64,000 nucleotides of DNA from Thermoflavimicrobium daqui (GCF_003313465.1 NZ_KZ845667.1:265762-329761), one strand, 5' to 3'. Shown: positions 33,743 to 42,362, numbered from the stretch's first letter. Made by a program: numbers and translations. The notes: generated by a model not told the origin, from the sequence alone.

Positions 33743-33865
33743 TCAATTAATTTTGTATTCCATAAATGATGAAGTGCTTAATTCTTTTTTAAAAAAATAT
33801 CGAAAATTTTCTGAATTGGAGCCGACCAAATCAGAAAGTTCAAAGTAGCGATCCAAAATAGTCAT
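33743..33865 (-). CDS. Small protein of unknown function (40 residues)
   Basis: An ATG at 33865 behind AAGGGGAAT opens 40 codons, MTILDRYFELSDLVGSNSEN then FRYFFKKELSTSSFMEYK. The good ribosome site and the inverted repeat just upstream support a real gene. It is acidic at the start and basic in the middle. It forms a tandem with the 45-codon frame that follows, and the two end at the 23-bp hairpin. Family unknown. Confidence 0.42.
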   Translation of the reverse strand: MTILDRYFELSDLVGSNSENFRYFFKKELSTSSFMEYKIN

Positions 33866-33886
33866 ATGTATTCCCCTTATCGATAT

Positions 33887-33920
33887 ATTCTATTGTTCTA
33901 TAATTACAGAACAATAGAAT
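33887..33920. promoter_or_regulatory. 13-bp inverted repeat, possible operator or terminator
   Basis: ATTCTATTGTTCT (33887-33899) is matched exactly by its complement at 33908-33920 with 8 bp between. It lies between the kptA stop and the small-gene pair, so it may terminate kptA or act as an operator of the pair. No T run follows on either side. Confidence 0.45.
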
Positions 33921-33973
33921 TGTAGTATTTCATCTGATATAAGATAAATACTTGCTTTTTAACAAAAGTTATT

Positions 33974-34528
33974 TTACTTTTCCAGTATCTGAATATACCT
34001 TACTGGAACATGATCTGTTAACCACACTTCTCCATTATCGGACAGGAAGAATGGATATCCATCTTTTGCCATTTGCTCTGCTTCTATTTTAAGTATAATG
34101 GCTTTTCCATATCTACTTCCAACCTGTAAAGCCATTTCCTGAGAAGTAGTTAAATGAACAAACTGCCTATTCTGCTTTGTTAAACCTTCAATTAAAATCG
34201 AAGGAAGAAAACGGGTCGCTGTCCCATGTAAAAGAAATAATGGTGGAACTTTTTTGTGGTAACCTAATTGAACTTGCACACTATGACCATAATTAGCACG
34301 AATTTTTTTTCCATCAGGGCTAATAGAAAATCGTTGCTTATCATTTTGTCTTACTATATCTAATAATTCTTCTACTTGAATTTTAGTACCATGCGCCTTT
34401 GAAGCTGCTAACAATGTGTCAATCTCTACCCATCCTGATGGATCAAGCTGAATTTGAATTTGTTCGGGATGATGACGTAATATAAGACTTAAAAATTTAC
34501 TAATTTTTTTATATCGTTTTCCATTCAC
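33974..34528 (-). CDS. kptA: RNA 2'-phosphotransferase (Tpt1/KptA)
   Basis: A 184-residue KptA. In yeast the family removes the 2'-phosphate left at tRNA splice sites by transferring it to NAD+. The Arg-His-Arg-Arg set is visible: SLILRHHPEQ near 15-24, IRANYGHSV near 76 (usual RANQGHS), and VGSRYGKAII near 137. HGTATRFLPSILIEGL near 101 is the ADP-ribosyltransferase-like segment. GTG start at 34528. Bacteria lack the splicing pathway, so the native substrate, perhaps a damaged or capped RNA end, is unknown. Confidence 0.93.
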   Translation of the reverse strand: MNGKRYKKISKFLSLILRHHPEQIQIQLDPSGWVEIDTLLAASKAHGTKIQVEELLDIVRQNDKQRFSISPDGKKIRANYGHSVQVQLGYHKKVPPLFLLHGTATRFLPSILIEGLTKQNRQFVHLTTSQEMALQVGSRYGKAIILKIEAEQMAKDGYPFFLSDNGEVWLTDHVPVRYIQILEK

Positions 34529-34831
34529 TGCAGTCTCAACCCCTTTTTATAAAATGATTCGTATAAGTAGCGTAATTCTGTTTCCTATTTTAAAATTTCT
34601 AATTTAACCTATGAGTGAAAAAACATGAATATAGTTTGAACAAATTGTTACATTAATAATCATAAAGAACTTTTTGTTTATAATAAGTTTGAAAAGACCA
34701 TTCATCGAATTAGCTACTTTCTTTTACACAAAAAAGAGTGTAATTTTACAGGAAGTATGAAAATGGAGAAAATAGCGTTTAAAAAAAGTCCGATGAATGG
34801 ACTTTTGACAAAATACGTTGGAGGTCAACAA

Positions 34832-35140
34832 ATGTTACAAACTCCTATTGGACGTCTTCGTATCATCGGTTTTATCGAAGGCCTCTCATTTCTCCTACTT
34901 CTAGGGATCGCTATGCCTCTTAAGTATTTAGCAGATATCCCAGAATTTGTAACCATAACCGGTTGGATTCACGGTGTGCTTTTCGTACTTTATCTCGTCG
35001 CTGTTGCCCATGTTACTGTTGTTCATCGCTGGTCATTTGGAAAAATAATAGGCGCTTTAGCCGCATCCGTTCTTCCATTTGGACCATTTGTACTTGATGC
35101 AAAACTTTTACGGGACAACGACCATACTGCAAAAGGTTAA
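34832..35140 (+). CDS. DUF3817 membrane protein (YdzA-like)
   Basis: A 102-residue protein with three predicted membrane helices. The opening TPIGRLRIIGFIEGLSFLLL and the WIHGVLFVLYLVAVAHV segment are typical of the DUF3817 family, which also occurs as a domain next to MFS transporters. Start at the ATG at 34832 with GGAGG 7 nt upstream; a longer frame from 34757 has no such site. Function unknown. Confidence 0.8.
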   Translation: MLQTPIGRLRIIGFIEGLSFLLLLGIAMPLKYLADIPEFVTITGWIHGVLFVLYLVAVAHVTVVHRWSFGKIIGALAASVLPFGPFVLDAKLLRDNDHTAKG

Positions 35141-35189
35141 AACTAAATACTTTAGAAGAAATAAAAATAAATATAGTTTAACATGGAGC

Positions 35190-35372
35190 CTACCGATGGG
35201 TTGGCTTCTTGTTTTCTGTGGAAGTTTCATCTTCTAACGAGCTTACTTCATGAGCAGGAATATCAATCGCTATATAATCGCCATCTTCTATATTACAGTC
35301 TGTTAACTCTATATCATTATTGTGTTTTATAGAAGAATCATTTTTTCGCTCTTCAGTTGGTTGATTATACAC
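35190..35372 (-). CDS. Small acidic hypothetical protein (60 residues)
   Basis: A GTG at 35372, with GGAGGG about 8 nt upstream, opens 60 codons: MYNQPTEERKNDSSIKHNND, then a strongly acidic run DIELTDCNIEDGDYIAIDIP and a polar tail. It has no signal peptide and no membrane segment. The good ribosome site and balanced composition support a real gene. No family recognised. Confidence 0.5.
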   Translation of the reverse strand: MYNQPTEERKNDSSIKHNNDIELTDCNIEDGDYIAIDIPAHEVSSLEDETSTENKKPTHR

Positions 35373-35448
35373 ACTTTATCCCTCCAAATACCTTTATTTT
35401 CAGTCTTTCCAACTTTAGCAAAAAGAAATCGAAAATCAGAAGGAAAAG

Positions 35449-35476
35449 TTGATCCTACATAAACAATTCGCTCTAG
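35449..35476. repeat. Dispersed intergenic repeat, partial copy G
   Basis: Only the core is recognisable: GTTGATCCTACATAAACAAT and TCGCTCTAGC, matching the centre of copy A. It lies upstream of the YdjM-like gene. Confidence 0.4.
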
Positions 35477-35591
35477 CTTTACGTAATAGTTAAACTTTTA
35501 TAAATTTCTTTTATGAAAATCCTATTTTTAGTTATAATGAATTAAATTTAGGAAATATAATGAATAGCGACTAAAGAAAGAAGGTGAATAG

Positions 35592-36188
35592 ATGAGAGGA
35601 TTTACTCATTTTGCAGTCGGATTAGCAGTTGGAGTTGGATTTACACTGGAAAACCAACCAGCAAGTTTGATTCATTCACTTATAACAATTGGATCAGCTG
35701 GCTTGGCAGCTGTATTACCTGATATTGATATAGAAAAAAGTACGATAAATAATTTATTGTTCCAAAAGTTAAAAAGCCATCAACGTCGCTTTGCTTTAGG
35801 TTCGATTGGAGCATTATTTATGCTTGGCTATTTTGTATATCCTCAACTACCCAGTTGGTTATGCTTTTTGGGGATATTTTTTATTGGTGCTGCGATAGCA
35901 AAACATCGTACATTGACACACTCTTTATTAGGTCTACTCTATGTTGCCTTTGTTGTTCATCTTGCACTTCCAACATACTTCTGGCCCATTCTTTTTGGAT
36001 ACGCCTCACATTTACTTTTAGATGCTTGTACTATCAGTGGAGTCCCATTGCTTTGGCCTTATCATTATAATTTCTCATTAAAACAGTTAGGAATTAGCAT
36101 TCGTACTGGTACAACTTTTGATCATATGTTAGGTGTTATTGCTATATTAATTGTCGGATATGAACTATTTTTATTACTTTTTCGATAA
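35592..36188 (+). CDS. YdjM-type membrane-bound metal-dependent hydrolase family protein
   Basis: A 198-residue protein of the YdjM/DUF457 group, with about five membrane helices. Conserved His/Asp points: MRGFTHFAVGLAVG at the start, LPDIDIEKS near 43, KHRTLTHSLLG near 105 and YASHLLLDACT near 140. These are the HxxxG, DxD and H-T-H motifs of the family, thought to bind metal in the membrane. The biochemical role is not established. AAGAAGG ribosome site before the ATG. Confidence 0.85.
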   Translation: MRGFTHFAVGLAVGVGFTLENQPASLIHSLITIGSAGLAAVLPDIDIEKSTINNLLFQKLKSHQRRFALGSIGALFMLGYFVYPQLPSWLCFLGIFFIGAAIAKHRTLTHSLLGLLYVAFVVHLALPTYFWPILFGYASHLLLDACTISGVPLLWPYHYNFSLKQLGISIRTGTTFDHMLGVIAILIVGYELFLLLFR

Positions 36189-36274
36189 CATTCTCACTTA
36201 TCCACTTTACCATGCTCAAGAGCCCCTCGATTCACAAAGGTGGATTTATAATATTTTGTAACGTTAAAATTAGA

Positions 36275-36303
36275 ATGGGAGAGTACACAAATGTTTCTCC
36301 CAT
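36275..36303. terminator. Short terminator-like hairpin
   Basis: ATGGGAGA (36275-36282) pairs with TCTCCCAT (36296-36303) between the converging YdjM-like and SDR genes. Confidence 0.5.
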
Positions 36304-36313
36304 GCTTTCCATT

Positions 36314-37102
36314 TTATTTCTTTCGTACCTCTTGTACTCTTCTTATGATAGCAGTAATTACTTTTCTTGGTAAAAAACGGATTCCTTTTATCAGGAAACG
36401 ATTCTTCCAACCTGGAGTAACGATGGTCTTTCCTTTTAAAAATTTCTTATAACCTTCAACGGCAACTGTTTTTGCATCCATTGCAATTCCTTTCTTAAAA
36501 AGCGGAGACTGACCTAATTTCGCCCGCTTAGCAAAATGAGTTTCGGTTGGACCTGGGCATAGTACGGTAGCAGTTACTCCTGTATCTTTCAGCTCGTTGG
36601 CTAAAGCTTCTGTGAAGGATAATACATACGCTTTGGTTGCATAATAAACGGACATCAAGGGTCCCGGTTGAAATGCAGCAGTTGAAGCTACATTTAGAAT
36701 TTTTCCATAACCACGTTCAATCATTCTTGGCAAAAATAGTTTCGTTAGATGGGTTAACGATTTAATATTTAGCTCGATCATATCTAATTCTTCCTGTATA
36801 TCTGTTTCTATAAAAAATCCGAATAGCCCATAGCCAGCATTATTTACTAAATAGTCGATCTTTATATCCATACGAACAATCTCTTCATATACCTTCTGGA
36901 CAGCAGCTGGTTGTGTCAAATCTTGTATGAACAAAATAATCCGAATCTGGTATTTTGCTTCCCATTCTTCTTTAAGCTGCTCTAGTTTTTCCTTGCTTCT
37001 TGCCACTAAAACTAAATGAACTTGATCTCGAGCAAAACACTCTGCTATCTCTCTACCAATTCCATAAGATGCTCCTGTAATCAGTGCATAAGAATCTGAC
37101 AA
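36314..37102 (-). CDS. Short-chain dehydrogenase/reductase (YqjQ/DltE-like)
   Basis: A 262-residue classical SDR. Cofactor loop TGASYGIGREIAE near 9-21, NNAGYG near 88, catalytic Ser in NVASTAAF near 139 and YYATKAYVLS with Tyr and Lys near 153-160, followed by CPGPTETHF. The R of VLVARSKEKL near 34 suggests NADP(H). The C-terminal segment is basic and hydrophobic (RFLIKGIRFLPRKVI), as in YqjQ/DltE-like enzymes. Substrate unknown. TTG start at 37102 behind GGAGGG. Confidence 0.88.
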   Translation of the reverse strand: MSDSYALITGASYGIGREIAECFARDQVHLVLVARSKEKLEQLKEEWEAKYQIRIILFIQDLTQPAAVQKVYEEIVRMDIKIDYLVNNAGYGLFGFFIETDIQEELDMIELNIKSLTHLTKLFLPRMIERGYGKILNVASTAAFQPGPLMSVYYATKAYVLSFTEALANELKDTGVTATVLCPGPTETHFAKRAKLGQSPLFKKGIAMDAKTVAVEGYKKFLKGKTIVTPGWKNRFLIKGIRFLPRKVITAIIRRVQEVRKK

Positions 37103-37315
37103 ATAGATCCCTCCGTTTGTTTAATATACAGATTACCTATGTTTTTAATTGAGTTATCCAATAGGCTCTATCTATTTAGATAACTATTTTAGTAGCTCCT
37201 TAATTTTCTGTAACCATGGAATAGATTGTGTTTTTCATTATTTTCATGTATATTCCTTACTATATATAAATAGCCGTATCAAATATCTTTCCTAATCTAA
37301 AAAAGGAGATAGGAA

Positions 37316-37759
37316 ATGCCTATTAAATGAACTAGAGAACTACCCAATTGTAGCGAATTTTATTCCCATTATCAAACCAAAAGCTAGAAACACTCTTTTA
37401 GTGAACAACAGTTGTTTAAAGCAATTTCTAATAACTGGATCACAATTTCTGTCTACAAAAATGAAGAACGAATCGGTTTTAGTAGAGTGATCTCAGGCAA
37501 AATTTATCAGGCATTCATCTATGATTTAATAGTTAAACTGGAATGCCCAAGACAAGGGATTAGAACAGAAGTTTTAGATCAGTTGTTAAAAGAATGTTAC
37601 CAGCATCAGATTCCATAAGTTTTATTTTTTAATGTTACAGACAAAGTAGGTTATTATAAAAAACTTAGCTTTAACGAACGAGCAGTTAATAATGCCCCTG
37701 TTATGGTTTGGGATCGCAAACCCATATTCTCCACTGAACACTCCCTCCACCTACGCTAA
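37316..37759 (+). pseudogene. GNAT acetyltransferase gene with three in-frame stops
   Basis: From the ATG at 37316, behind AAAAGGAG, one reading frame of 148 codons gives a full GNAT protein interrupted only by stops: MPIK, TGA, TRELPNCSEFYSHYQTKS, TAG, then FSEQQLFKAISNNWITIS, RIGFSRVISGKIYQAFIYDL and GIRTEVLDQLLKECYQHQIP, TAA at 37617-37619, then KVGYYKKLSFNERAVNNAPV. The acetyl-CoA motif R/QxxGxG is here RQGIRT, so degenerate. No frameshift is needed. The last dozen codons overlap a hairpin like an IS605 right end, so the original terminus may have been replaced. Confidence 0.8.
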
Positions 37760-37790
37760 CACTAAGAGGTGGGGGATTCTCGGTTAAAGA
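37744..37790 (+). mobile_element. Possible IS605/IS1341-type right-end remnant
   Basis: A 9-bp stem (37744-37752 with 37767-37775, one G-T pair) is followed by GATTCTCGG. Hairpins ending in GTGGGGGATTC occur at right ends of IS605/IS1341-type elements and their guide RNAs in Firmicutes. No transposase is nearby, so this would be a solo end. Tentative. Confidence 0.35.
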
Positions 37791-37892
37791 AACCTACTGG
37801 ATGGTCCTTCATAACTGTGATTGTACACGAATAAACTGTGATCCAAGCTCTCTTTGAACCACAGTTTATGGTTACTGCATCCAACCTAATGT

Positions 37893-38366
37893 TTATAAAC
37901 TGATTGCTCTATACTTTAAACGAAAATTTTCTTGTTCGTATTGCCATAAACCCAACTGCTTTCTTTTGGCTTCATTTTCTAATCTCTTTAAAGTTTCAAC
38001 CTGCCTTCTAACTGTATGAATATTTGGTTGTTTCCAGTAATAACGAACCCAAGCTAGTCCTTTTCTTACAAGTAATTCTTGTAAAGCTTGTCCATTTATA
38101 AAAACCATTGCTAGAAGCCTACCCCCTTTATCCCTGCTCGAGGGTGCGATCTGAATCGATATTTCCTTTGCTTTTTCAATTAGTTCTTTGACAAATTGCT
38201 TTGCTTTGTATGCTATGGTTTGCTCTAGCATATTTATGCTAAATAATTCAGGAGTATCAATATATACTAGACGAACTATTTCTCTTTGATGATTATGTCT
38301 AATATGAATCGTATCACCGTCCACCACTTTTAATACTTGAACTTTATATGTTTTTCCCATTGACAA
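37893..38366 (-). CDS. Thermonuclease (SNase-like), cytoplasmic form
   Basis: A 157-residue staphylococcal-nuclease-like OB-fold nuclease. KVVDGDTIHI near 13-22 and VRLVYIDTPEL near 32-42 hold the calcium-binding Asp, the catalytic Arg and the catalytic Glu. SRDKGGRLLAMVFING near 77-92 holds the second catalytic Arg, and ELLVRKGLAWVRYY follows. No signal peptide is present, unlike secreted nucleases, and no lipobox. It should cut DNA or RNA in a Ca2+-dependent manner, probably inside the cell unless it is exported by other means. Confidence 0.88.
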   Translation of the reverse strand: MSMGKTYKVQVLKVVDGDTIHIRHNHQREIVRLVYIDTPELFSINMLEQTIAYKAKQFVKELIEKAKEISIQIAPSSRDKGGRLLAMVFINGQALQELLVRKGLAWVRYYWKQPNIHTVRRQVETLKRLENEAKRKQLGLWQYEQENFRLKYRAISL

Positions 38367-38677
38367 ATCACTCTCCCAAAGGGAAATACATTTCCCCTAA
38401 TCATTGACGGCAGACAAAAATCAGCAGAAATTTACTCTTTTTTATGATTTCTTTCATCAATTACCTTGTCAGAGCTTATATTACTTTCTACCCGATGTGT
38501 TGCCTTTTAATCTATCAAAATAGAGATAGAATTAGCTTTTTTTACTCTGTTTGACTAGCCAAATTAAGGATGATATGATTAAACCTACATGTAATTTTAC
38601 TAGAATACATAAATAAAATATAAAACTTATAGCTTCAATGTGTATATAAACAACTAGTAGATCAAATGGAGGGAACT

Positions 38678-39193
38678 ATGGCAGAAAAAAGAATTATCCC
38701 ATTCGGTGACCCTATGTTAAGAAAGGTTTCTAAACCAGTTTTAAAGATTACTCCTAAAGTATTAAAACTATTGGATGATATGAAAGAAACACTTTATGCA
38801 GCTCCAGGAAGAGCAGGGCTTTCTGCTGTGCAAGTTGGAATCCTACGGAGAGTGGTTGTAATGGATTGTGGTGACGGGCTTATTGAGCTGATTAACCCTG
38901 AAATTATAGAGAAAAGCGGCGAACAGATAGGACCTGAAGCGTGTTTATCTTTTCCAAACTTTTGGGGAACAGTAAAACGTGCTAATTATGTAAAAGTAAA
39001 ATATCTGAATAGAAATGGTGAAGAAACAATTATTGAGGGTGAAGGGTTTCTCGCTCGATGCCTGCAACATGAGATTGATCATTTAAATGGGGTATTATTC
39101 ATTGATCATATTCAAAATAATGAACTTTTTCACGATCAAACCAATCAACCTGCCAATCTCCTAGAAGCTCTTCGCTTAACCCAACTATCATAA
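38678..39193 (+). CDS. def: Peptide deformylase
   Basis: A 171-residue deformylase that removes the formyl group from new N-terminal methionine. Motif 1 is AGLSAVQVG near 45-53 (family GxGLAAxQ), motif 2 is EACLSFP near 92-98 where the usual EGCLS Gly is Ala, with the metal-binding Cys kept. Motif 3 is QHEIDHLNG near 133-141 with both metal His and the catalytic Glu. Start at the ATG at 38678 with GGAGGG ahead; an upstream in-frame ATG overlaps that site. It stands alone, without fmt, and is probably one of two deformylases in the genome. Confidence 0.9.
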   Translation: MAEKRIIPFGDPMLRKVSKPVLKITPKVLKLLDDMKETLYAAPGRAGLSAVQVGILRRVVVMDCGDGLIELINPEIIEKSGEQIGPEACLSFPNFWGTVKRANYVKVKYLNRNGEETIIEGEGFLARCLQHEIDHLNGVLFIDHIQNNELFHDQTNQPANLLEALRLTQLS

Positions 39194-39224
39194 TTAACTC
39201 TAATTCATATCAAAAATACAAAAA

Positions 39225-39261
39225 CCCGTACCACTTCGAATTTACTCAAGAGTGGTACGGG
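39225..39261. terminator. Bidirectional terminator between def and SDR
   Basis: A perfect 11-bp stem (39225-39235 with 39251-39261, CCCGTACCACT) with a 15-nt loop. The A-rich stretch at 39211-39224 gives the U tract for the minus-strand SDR gene. Confidence 0.75.
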
Positions 39262-39322
39262 CACCATGAGGACTAATTTCTTTAATCATTTTCTGTTGAG
39301 TCACTTAATTATACTTTTACAA

Positions 39323-40039
39323 TTAAACGAGCGAATACCCTCCATCTACATGTAAAGTTGTTCCTGTAGTAAATGAATTGGTCATCAAATAAAGAAAGGC
39401 TTCTGCAACATCTTCCGGTTTTCCCACTCTTTTCACGGGTACTTGATTAGCGATGGATACAAAATAATCTTCTCGCTCTTCGGAAGACATTTTATCATAA
39501 AGTGGCGTATCAACAATACCAGGTGAAACTACATTGACTCGAATCGGACTCAACTCTACGGCTAAAGCACGAGCTAACGCTTCAATTCCGCCATTAATCG
39601 TCGAAAGTATAGAAAATCCTTTTGCTGGCTTTCTAGCCAAAACACCTGTACAAAATGTAATAGATCCTCCATCTTTTATAAAAGGTGCTCCATACTTTGC
39701 AGCAAAATACTGTCCCCAATATTTCGCTGCAAACGTCTTCTTCGCATCTTGGATAGGTAAATCCAAAAAATTTCCGGTAGGGCCTCCTGCAGCTGTAGAA
39801 ACTAAATGGTCAAACTTCCCTATCTTTTGAAAAAAATTCTCCATATCATGCTCATTAGTGACATCAAGCGTAATTATCTCTACATTCTTTCTGATTTGCT
39901 CTTGCGCTTTTTTTAACTTTTCCTCTGAGCGACTTGCGATGACTACATGCCCACCTTGATGAACAACAGCTTGTGCAGTAGCAAGGCCCATTCCGGAGCT
40001 TCCACCTAGTACTACAACTCTTTTACCTTGCAAATCCAT
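39323..40039 (-). CDS. Short-chain dehydrogenase/reductase
   Basis: A 238-residue SDR. VVVLGGSSGMGLATAQ near 8-23 is the cofactor loop, VIASRSEEKL near 33 suggests NADP(H), LVSTAAGGPTGNF near 79 takes the place of NNAG, and IRVNVVSPGIVDTPLYD near 170-186 and TGTTLHVDGGYSLV at the end are typical. The active-site Tyr is not at its usual place: the YxxxK motif reads FSILSTING, so the classical catalytic Tyr-Lys pair seems lost. Start at the ATG at 40039 behind GGGGAG. Confidence 0.82.
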   Translation of the reverse strand: MDLQGKRVVVLGGSSGMGLATAQAVVHQGGHVVIASRSEEKLKKAQEQIRKNVEIITLDVTNEHDMENFFQKIGKFDHLVSTAAGGPTGNFLDLPIQDAKKTFAAKYWGQYFAAKYGAPFIKDGGSITFCTGVLARKPAKGFSILSTINGGIEALARALAVELSPIRVNVVSPGIVDTPLYDKMSSEEREDYFVSIANQVPVKRVGKPEDVAEAFLYLMTNSFTTGTTLHVDGGYSLV

Positions 40040-40242
40040 TCCAATCTCCCCTTTTTTAAGACCAGTTACTAGTTTTACTCTTAAAGTAAACCATATAAAT
40101 TTTCCCTTTTTTTCCAAATTCAACTCCTCTACTTTAGATACTATAAAGGAATGAGCTTATGCTTATAGAAGAATATCTAACTCGTTTATGTTTAGTTTGT
40201 ATAACAAACTTGTTTATATTAAATAATAAAAGCTTTTGTTAC

Positions 40243-40388
40243 AGCATACTGCATCATTCGATTGTAAATCCAGACTATACCTAGAGGAAGTCACAAATCG
40301 TTTTTGTGTAGGATCGACTTTCTCTCCAAACCTTTAGCACGGGAGTATGTGGGAAGCGATGAGCGGATAATTAAGAGGGCCACCTCTT
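40243..40388. repeat. Dispersed intergenic repeat, copy B (inverted relative to A)
   Basis: Read on the minus strand it matches copy A: AGAGGTGGCCCTCTTAATTA, then CATCGCTTCCCAC and CTCCCG, then the core AGTCGATCCTACACAAAAAC, then CCTCTAGG and ATGATGCAGTATGC. It occupies most of the gap between the SDR and EamA genes. The core string of about 22 bases is the best conserved part. Confidence 0.75.
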
Positions 40389-40411
40389 TCACGTTTTGGT
40401 TTTTATCCCCC

Positions 40412-41305
40412 TTATTTTCCTTTTAGTTCATGAAATCGCATCGTTTTCCAAGTTGGCCAATTGATAATCACAATTCCTATAAGGACACTTATACCACCAA
40501 AAATATTTTGCCAGGTGATTTTTTCATGAAGAAAAATAGCCCCGACAATCATTGCTATCACAGGTGCTACATATGTCCAAGTAGCAGGAAATACTGCGTT
40601 CGTTTTTTGAACAAGCCAATAAAAGATTCCTAAAGCGATGATAGAAGCTACAATCGTTAAGTAAAAAAGAGCTGCAATAGAATGGGGACTAAAAGAGATT
40701 GTGCTCATATTTTCAAACAGAAATGAAAGAAGAAATAGTCCAAAACTAGCAAACAGTAATTGTAATCCATTGAAGACAAGTGGTGACATATCCTCCATCA
40801 TTTTCTTGGAACGAACTGCACCCCAAGCAAAGAAAAGTTCCGCAATGACAAGAATACATTTGCTTACTAATGCAAATGCTCCCACTACATCATCATGAAA
40901 TCCTGTGATTAGAACAGTTCCAGCTATACTAAAGAATAATCCTATTAATAAATAAACTCGGAACTGTAAAGTTCCTGAAGCGATACTCAAGATCGTTGTA
41001 AAAATAGGTCCTGTTGATACTAATATTGCAGCAACACCTGATGAAATATATTGTTCTGACCAATAAAGAGCTGCATATGGAATCGTGGTCATGAGAATTC
41101 CTACAACGGCAATATCAATAGTCTTTTTCCAAGTAAGCTGGGGCAACTTTTTACGAAATCCGAAATAGAGAATAATTAAAGCACCAGCGAGAAAAAAGCG
41201 GATGGCTGCAAAGAAAAAAGGAGGCATGGTGTCGGTCATACCCAGTTTGATTACTAAAAAAGTTGTACCAAATATCAGACACATAATTAGATATCCAATA
41301 ATCAT
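40412..41305 (-). CDS. EamA/DMT-family transporter
   Basis: A 297-residue, ten-helix drug/metabolite transporter made of two EamA repeats. Repeat 1 holds IKLGMTDTMPPFFFAAIRFF near 20-39 and AALYWSEQYISSGVAAILVS near 78-97; repeat 2 holds the matching FPATWTYVAPVIAMIVGAIF near 239-258 and LHEKITWQNIFGG. Likely an exporter of small metabolites or amino acids. It is divergent from a LysR gene, which probably regulates it. Confidence 0.88.
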   Translation of the reverse strand: MIIGYLIMCLIFGTTFLVIKLGMTDTMPPFFFAAIRFFLAGALIILYFGFRKKLPQLTWKKTIDIAVVGILMTTIPYAALYWSEQYISSGVAAILVSTGPIFTTILSIASGTLQFRVYLLIGLFFSIAGTVLITGFHDDVVGAFALVSKCILVIAELFFAWGAVRSKKMMEDMSPLVFNGLQLLFASFGLFLLSFLFENMSTISFSPHSIAALFYLTIVASIIALGIFYWLVQKTNAVFPATWTYVAPVIAMIVGAIFLHEKITWQNIFGGISVLIGIVIINWPTWKTMRFHELKGK

Positions 41306-41426
41306 CGTTTTCTACTCCTTCCTTATAAATTCAACATACCAAAATAGGAGTAGATCCGATAATATAGAAAAGGTAGAAGTATATAACCAAAAGTTATATC
41401 GAAAAAGAGAAAGTAGTGAGGATACG

Positions 41427-42308
41427 ATGTTTAGTCTTCAACAAGTGATCTATTTTAAAACGACAATTGAAAAAGGAAGCATCAATAAAGCTTCCAAAGA
41501 ACTATTCGTGTCCCAACCAGCCCTAACCAAACAACTAACTCGCCTAGAACAAGATTTAGGTACTTGCTTATTGATACGAAAATCAACAGGAGTAGAACCT
41601 ACTGAAGCTGGAATCTATTTTTATCAACGTGCATGCATCATTTTGGAGGAAATCAAACAAATCATGAAAGAAATGGGTCGCTTCTCCTTTTATTCATCTC
41701 TTCGCATTGGCACTTTACCCAGCTTAGCCAATGATTACCTACCTTCATTAATGGATCGTTTTATCAATAAGCCCAAAAATACGGAAGAAATTAACATACT
41801 AATACGAGATACGACCCAAGAACTAATTACACTACTAGAAGATCGAGCCCTTGAAATAGCTTTCGTTCAAGACTATGATGGTCATCCTATTTTCAAGTCA
41901 CTCCCTTTGTTTCAAGAACAATATTTTGCGATACTTCCTACTTCACATCCACTTGGTCAAAAGCAAAATCTTAGCTTTGCAGAGGTCATTCAAGAAAAAA
42001 TGATTTTACATAAAGAACCTTGTGATATTCGTACATCGTTTCAAAAACACTGCTACCATCTAGGAATCAAGCCAAATATTATCCTTGAACTTAATTTTAA
42101 TGAGTCATTACTCCCCTTTGTCGCTGAAGGATATGGCATTTCACTCATCCCTGAAATGTCAGCAAAAAATATCCAAGATACCAAGATCCTAGTAAAAAAA
42201 ATCGATCATCAACCCTTCTACCGTAAGATTAGCGTGGTTTTCTCGGAACAATTAGAAAGTGTGGTATTTCGTCTACTTACGGGTCAACATCCTATTAAAC
42301 ATGGATAA
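41427..42308 (+). CDS. LysR-family transcriptional regulator
   Basis: A 293-residue LysR regulator. The winged helix is MFSLQQVIYFKTTIEKGSIN through SQPALTKQLTRLEQDLG (residues 1-45), and the effector domain starts near 90 (LRIGTLPSLANDYLPSLM). Start at the ATG at 41427; the frame is open 75 codons further back but that part overlaps the EamA gene and the divergent promoter. It likely binds the 120-bp region shared with the EamA gene. Confidence 0.9.
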   Translation: MFSLQQVIYFKTTIEKGSINKASKELFVSQPALTKQLTRLEQDLGTCLLIRKSTGVEPTEAGIYFYQRACIILEEIKQIMKEMGRFSFYSSLRIGTLPSLANDYLPSLMDRFINKPKNTEEINILIRDTTQELITLLEDRALEIAFVQDYDGHPIFKSLPLFQEQYFAILPTSHPLGQKQNLSFAEVIQEKMILHKEPCDIRTSFQKHCYHLGIKPNIILELNFNESLLPFVAEGYGISLIPEMSAKNIQDTKILVKKIDHQPFYRKISVVFSEQLESVVFRLLTGQHPIKHG

Positions 42309-42312
42309 AAAA

Positions 42313-42346
42313 GAACCACAATGGCTATTTTCTAAGCCTGTGGTTC
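42313..42346. terminator. Bidirectional terminator
   Basis: GAACCACA (42313-42320) pairs with TGTGGTTC (42339-42346), with an inner GGC/GCC pairing, between the converging LysR and nitroreductase genes. Runs of A and T flank it. Confidence 0.65.
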
Positions 42347-42362
42347 CATTCATTTACTCTCT

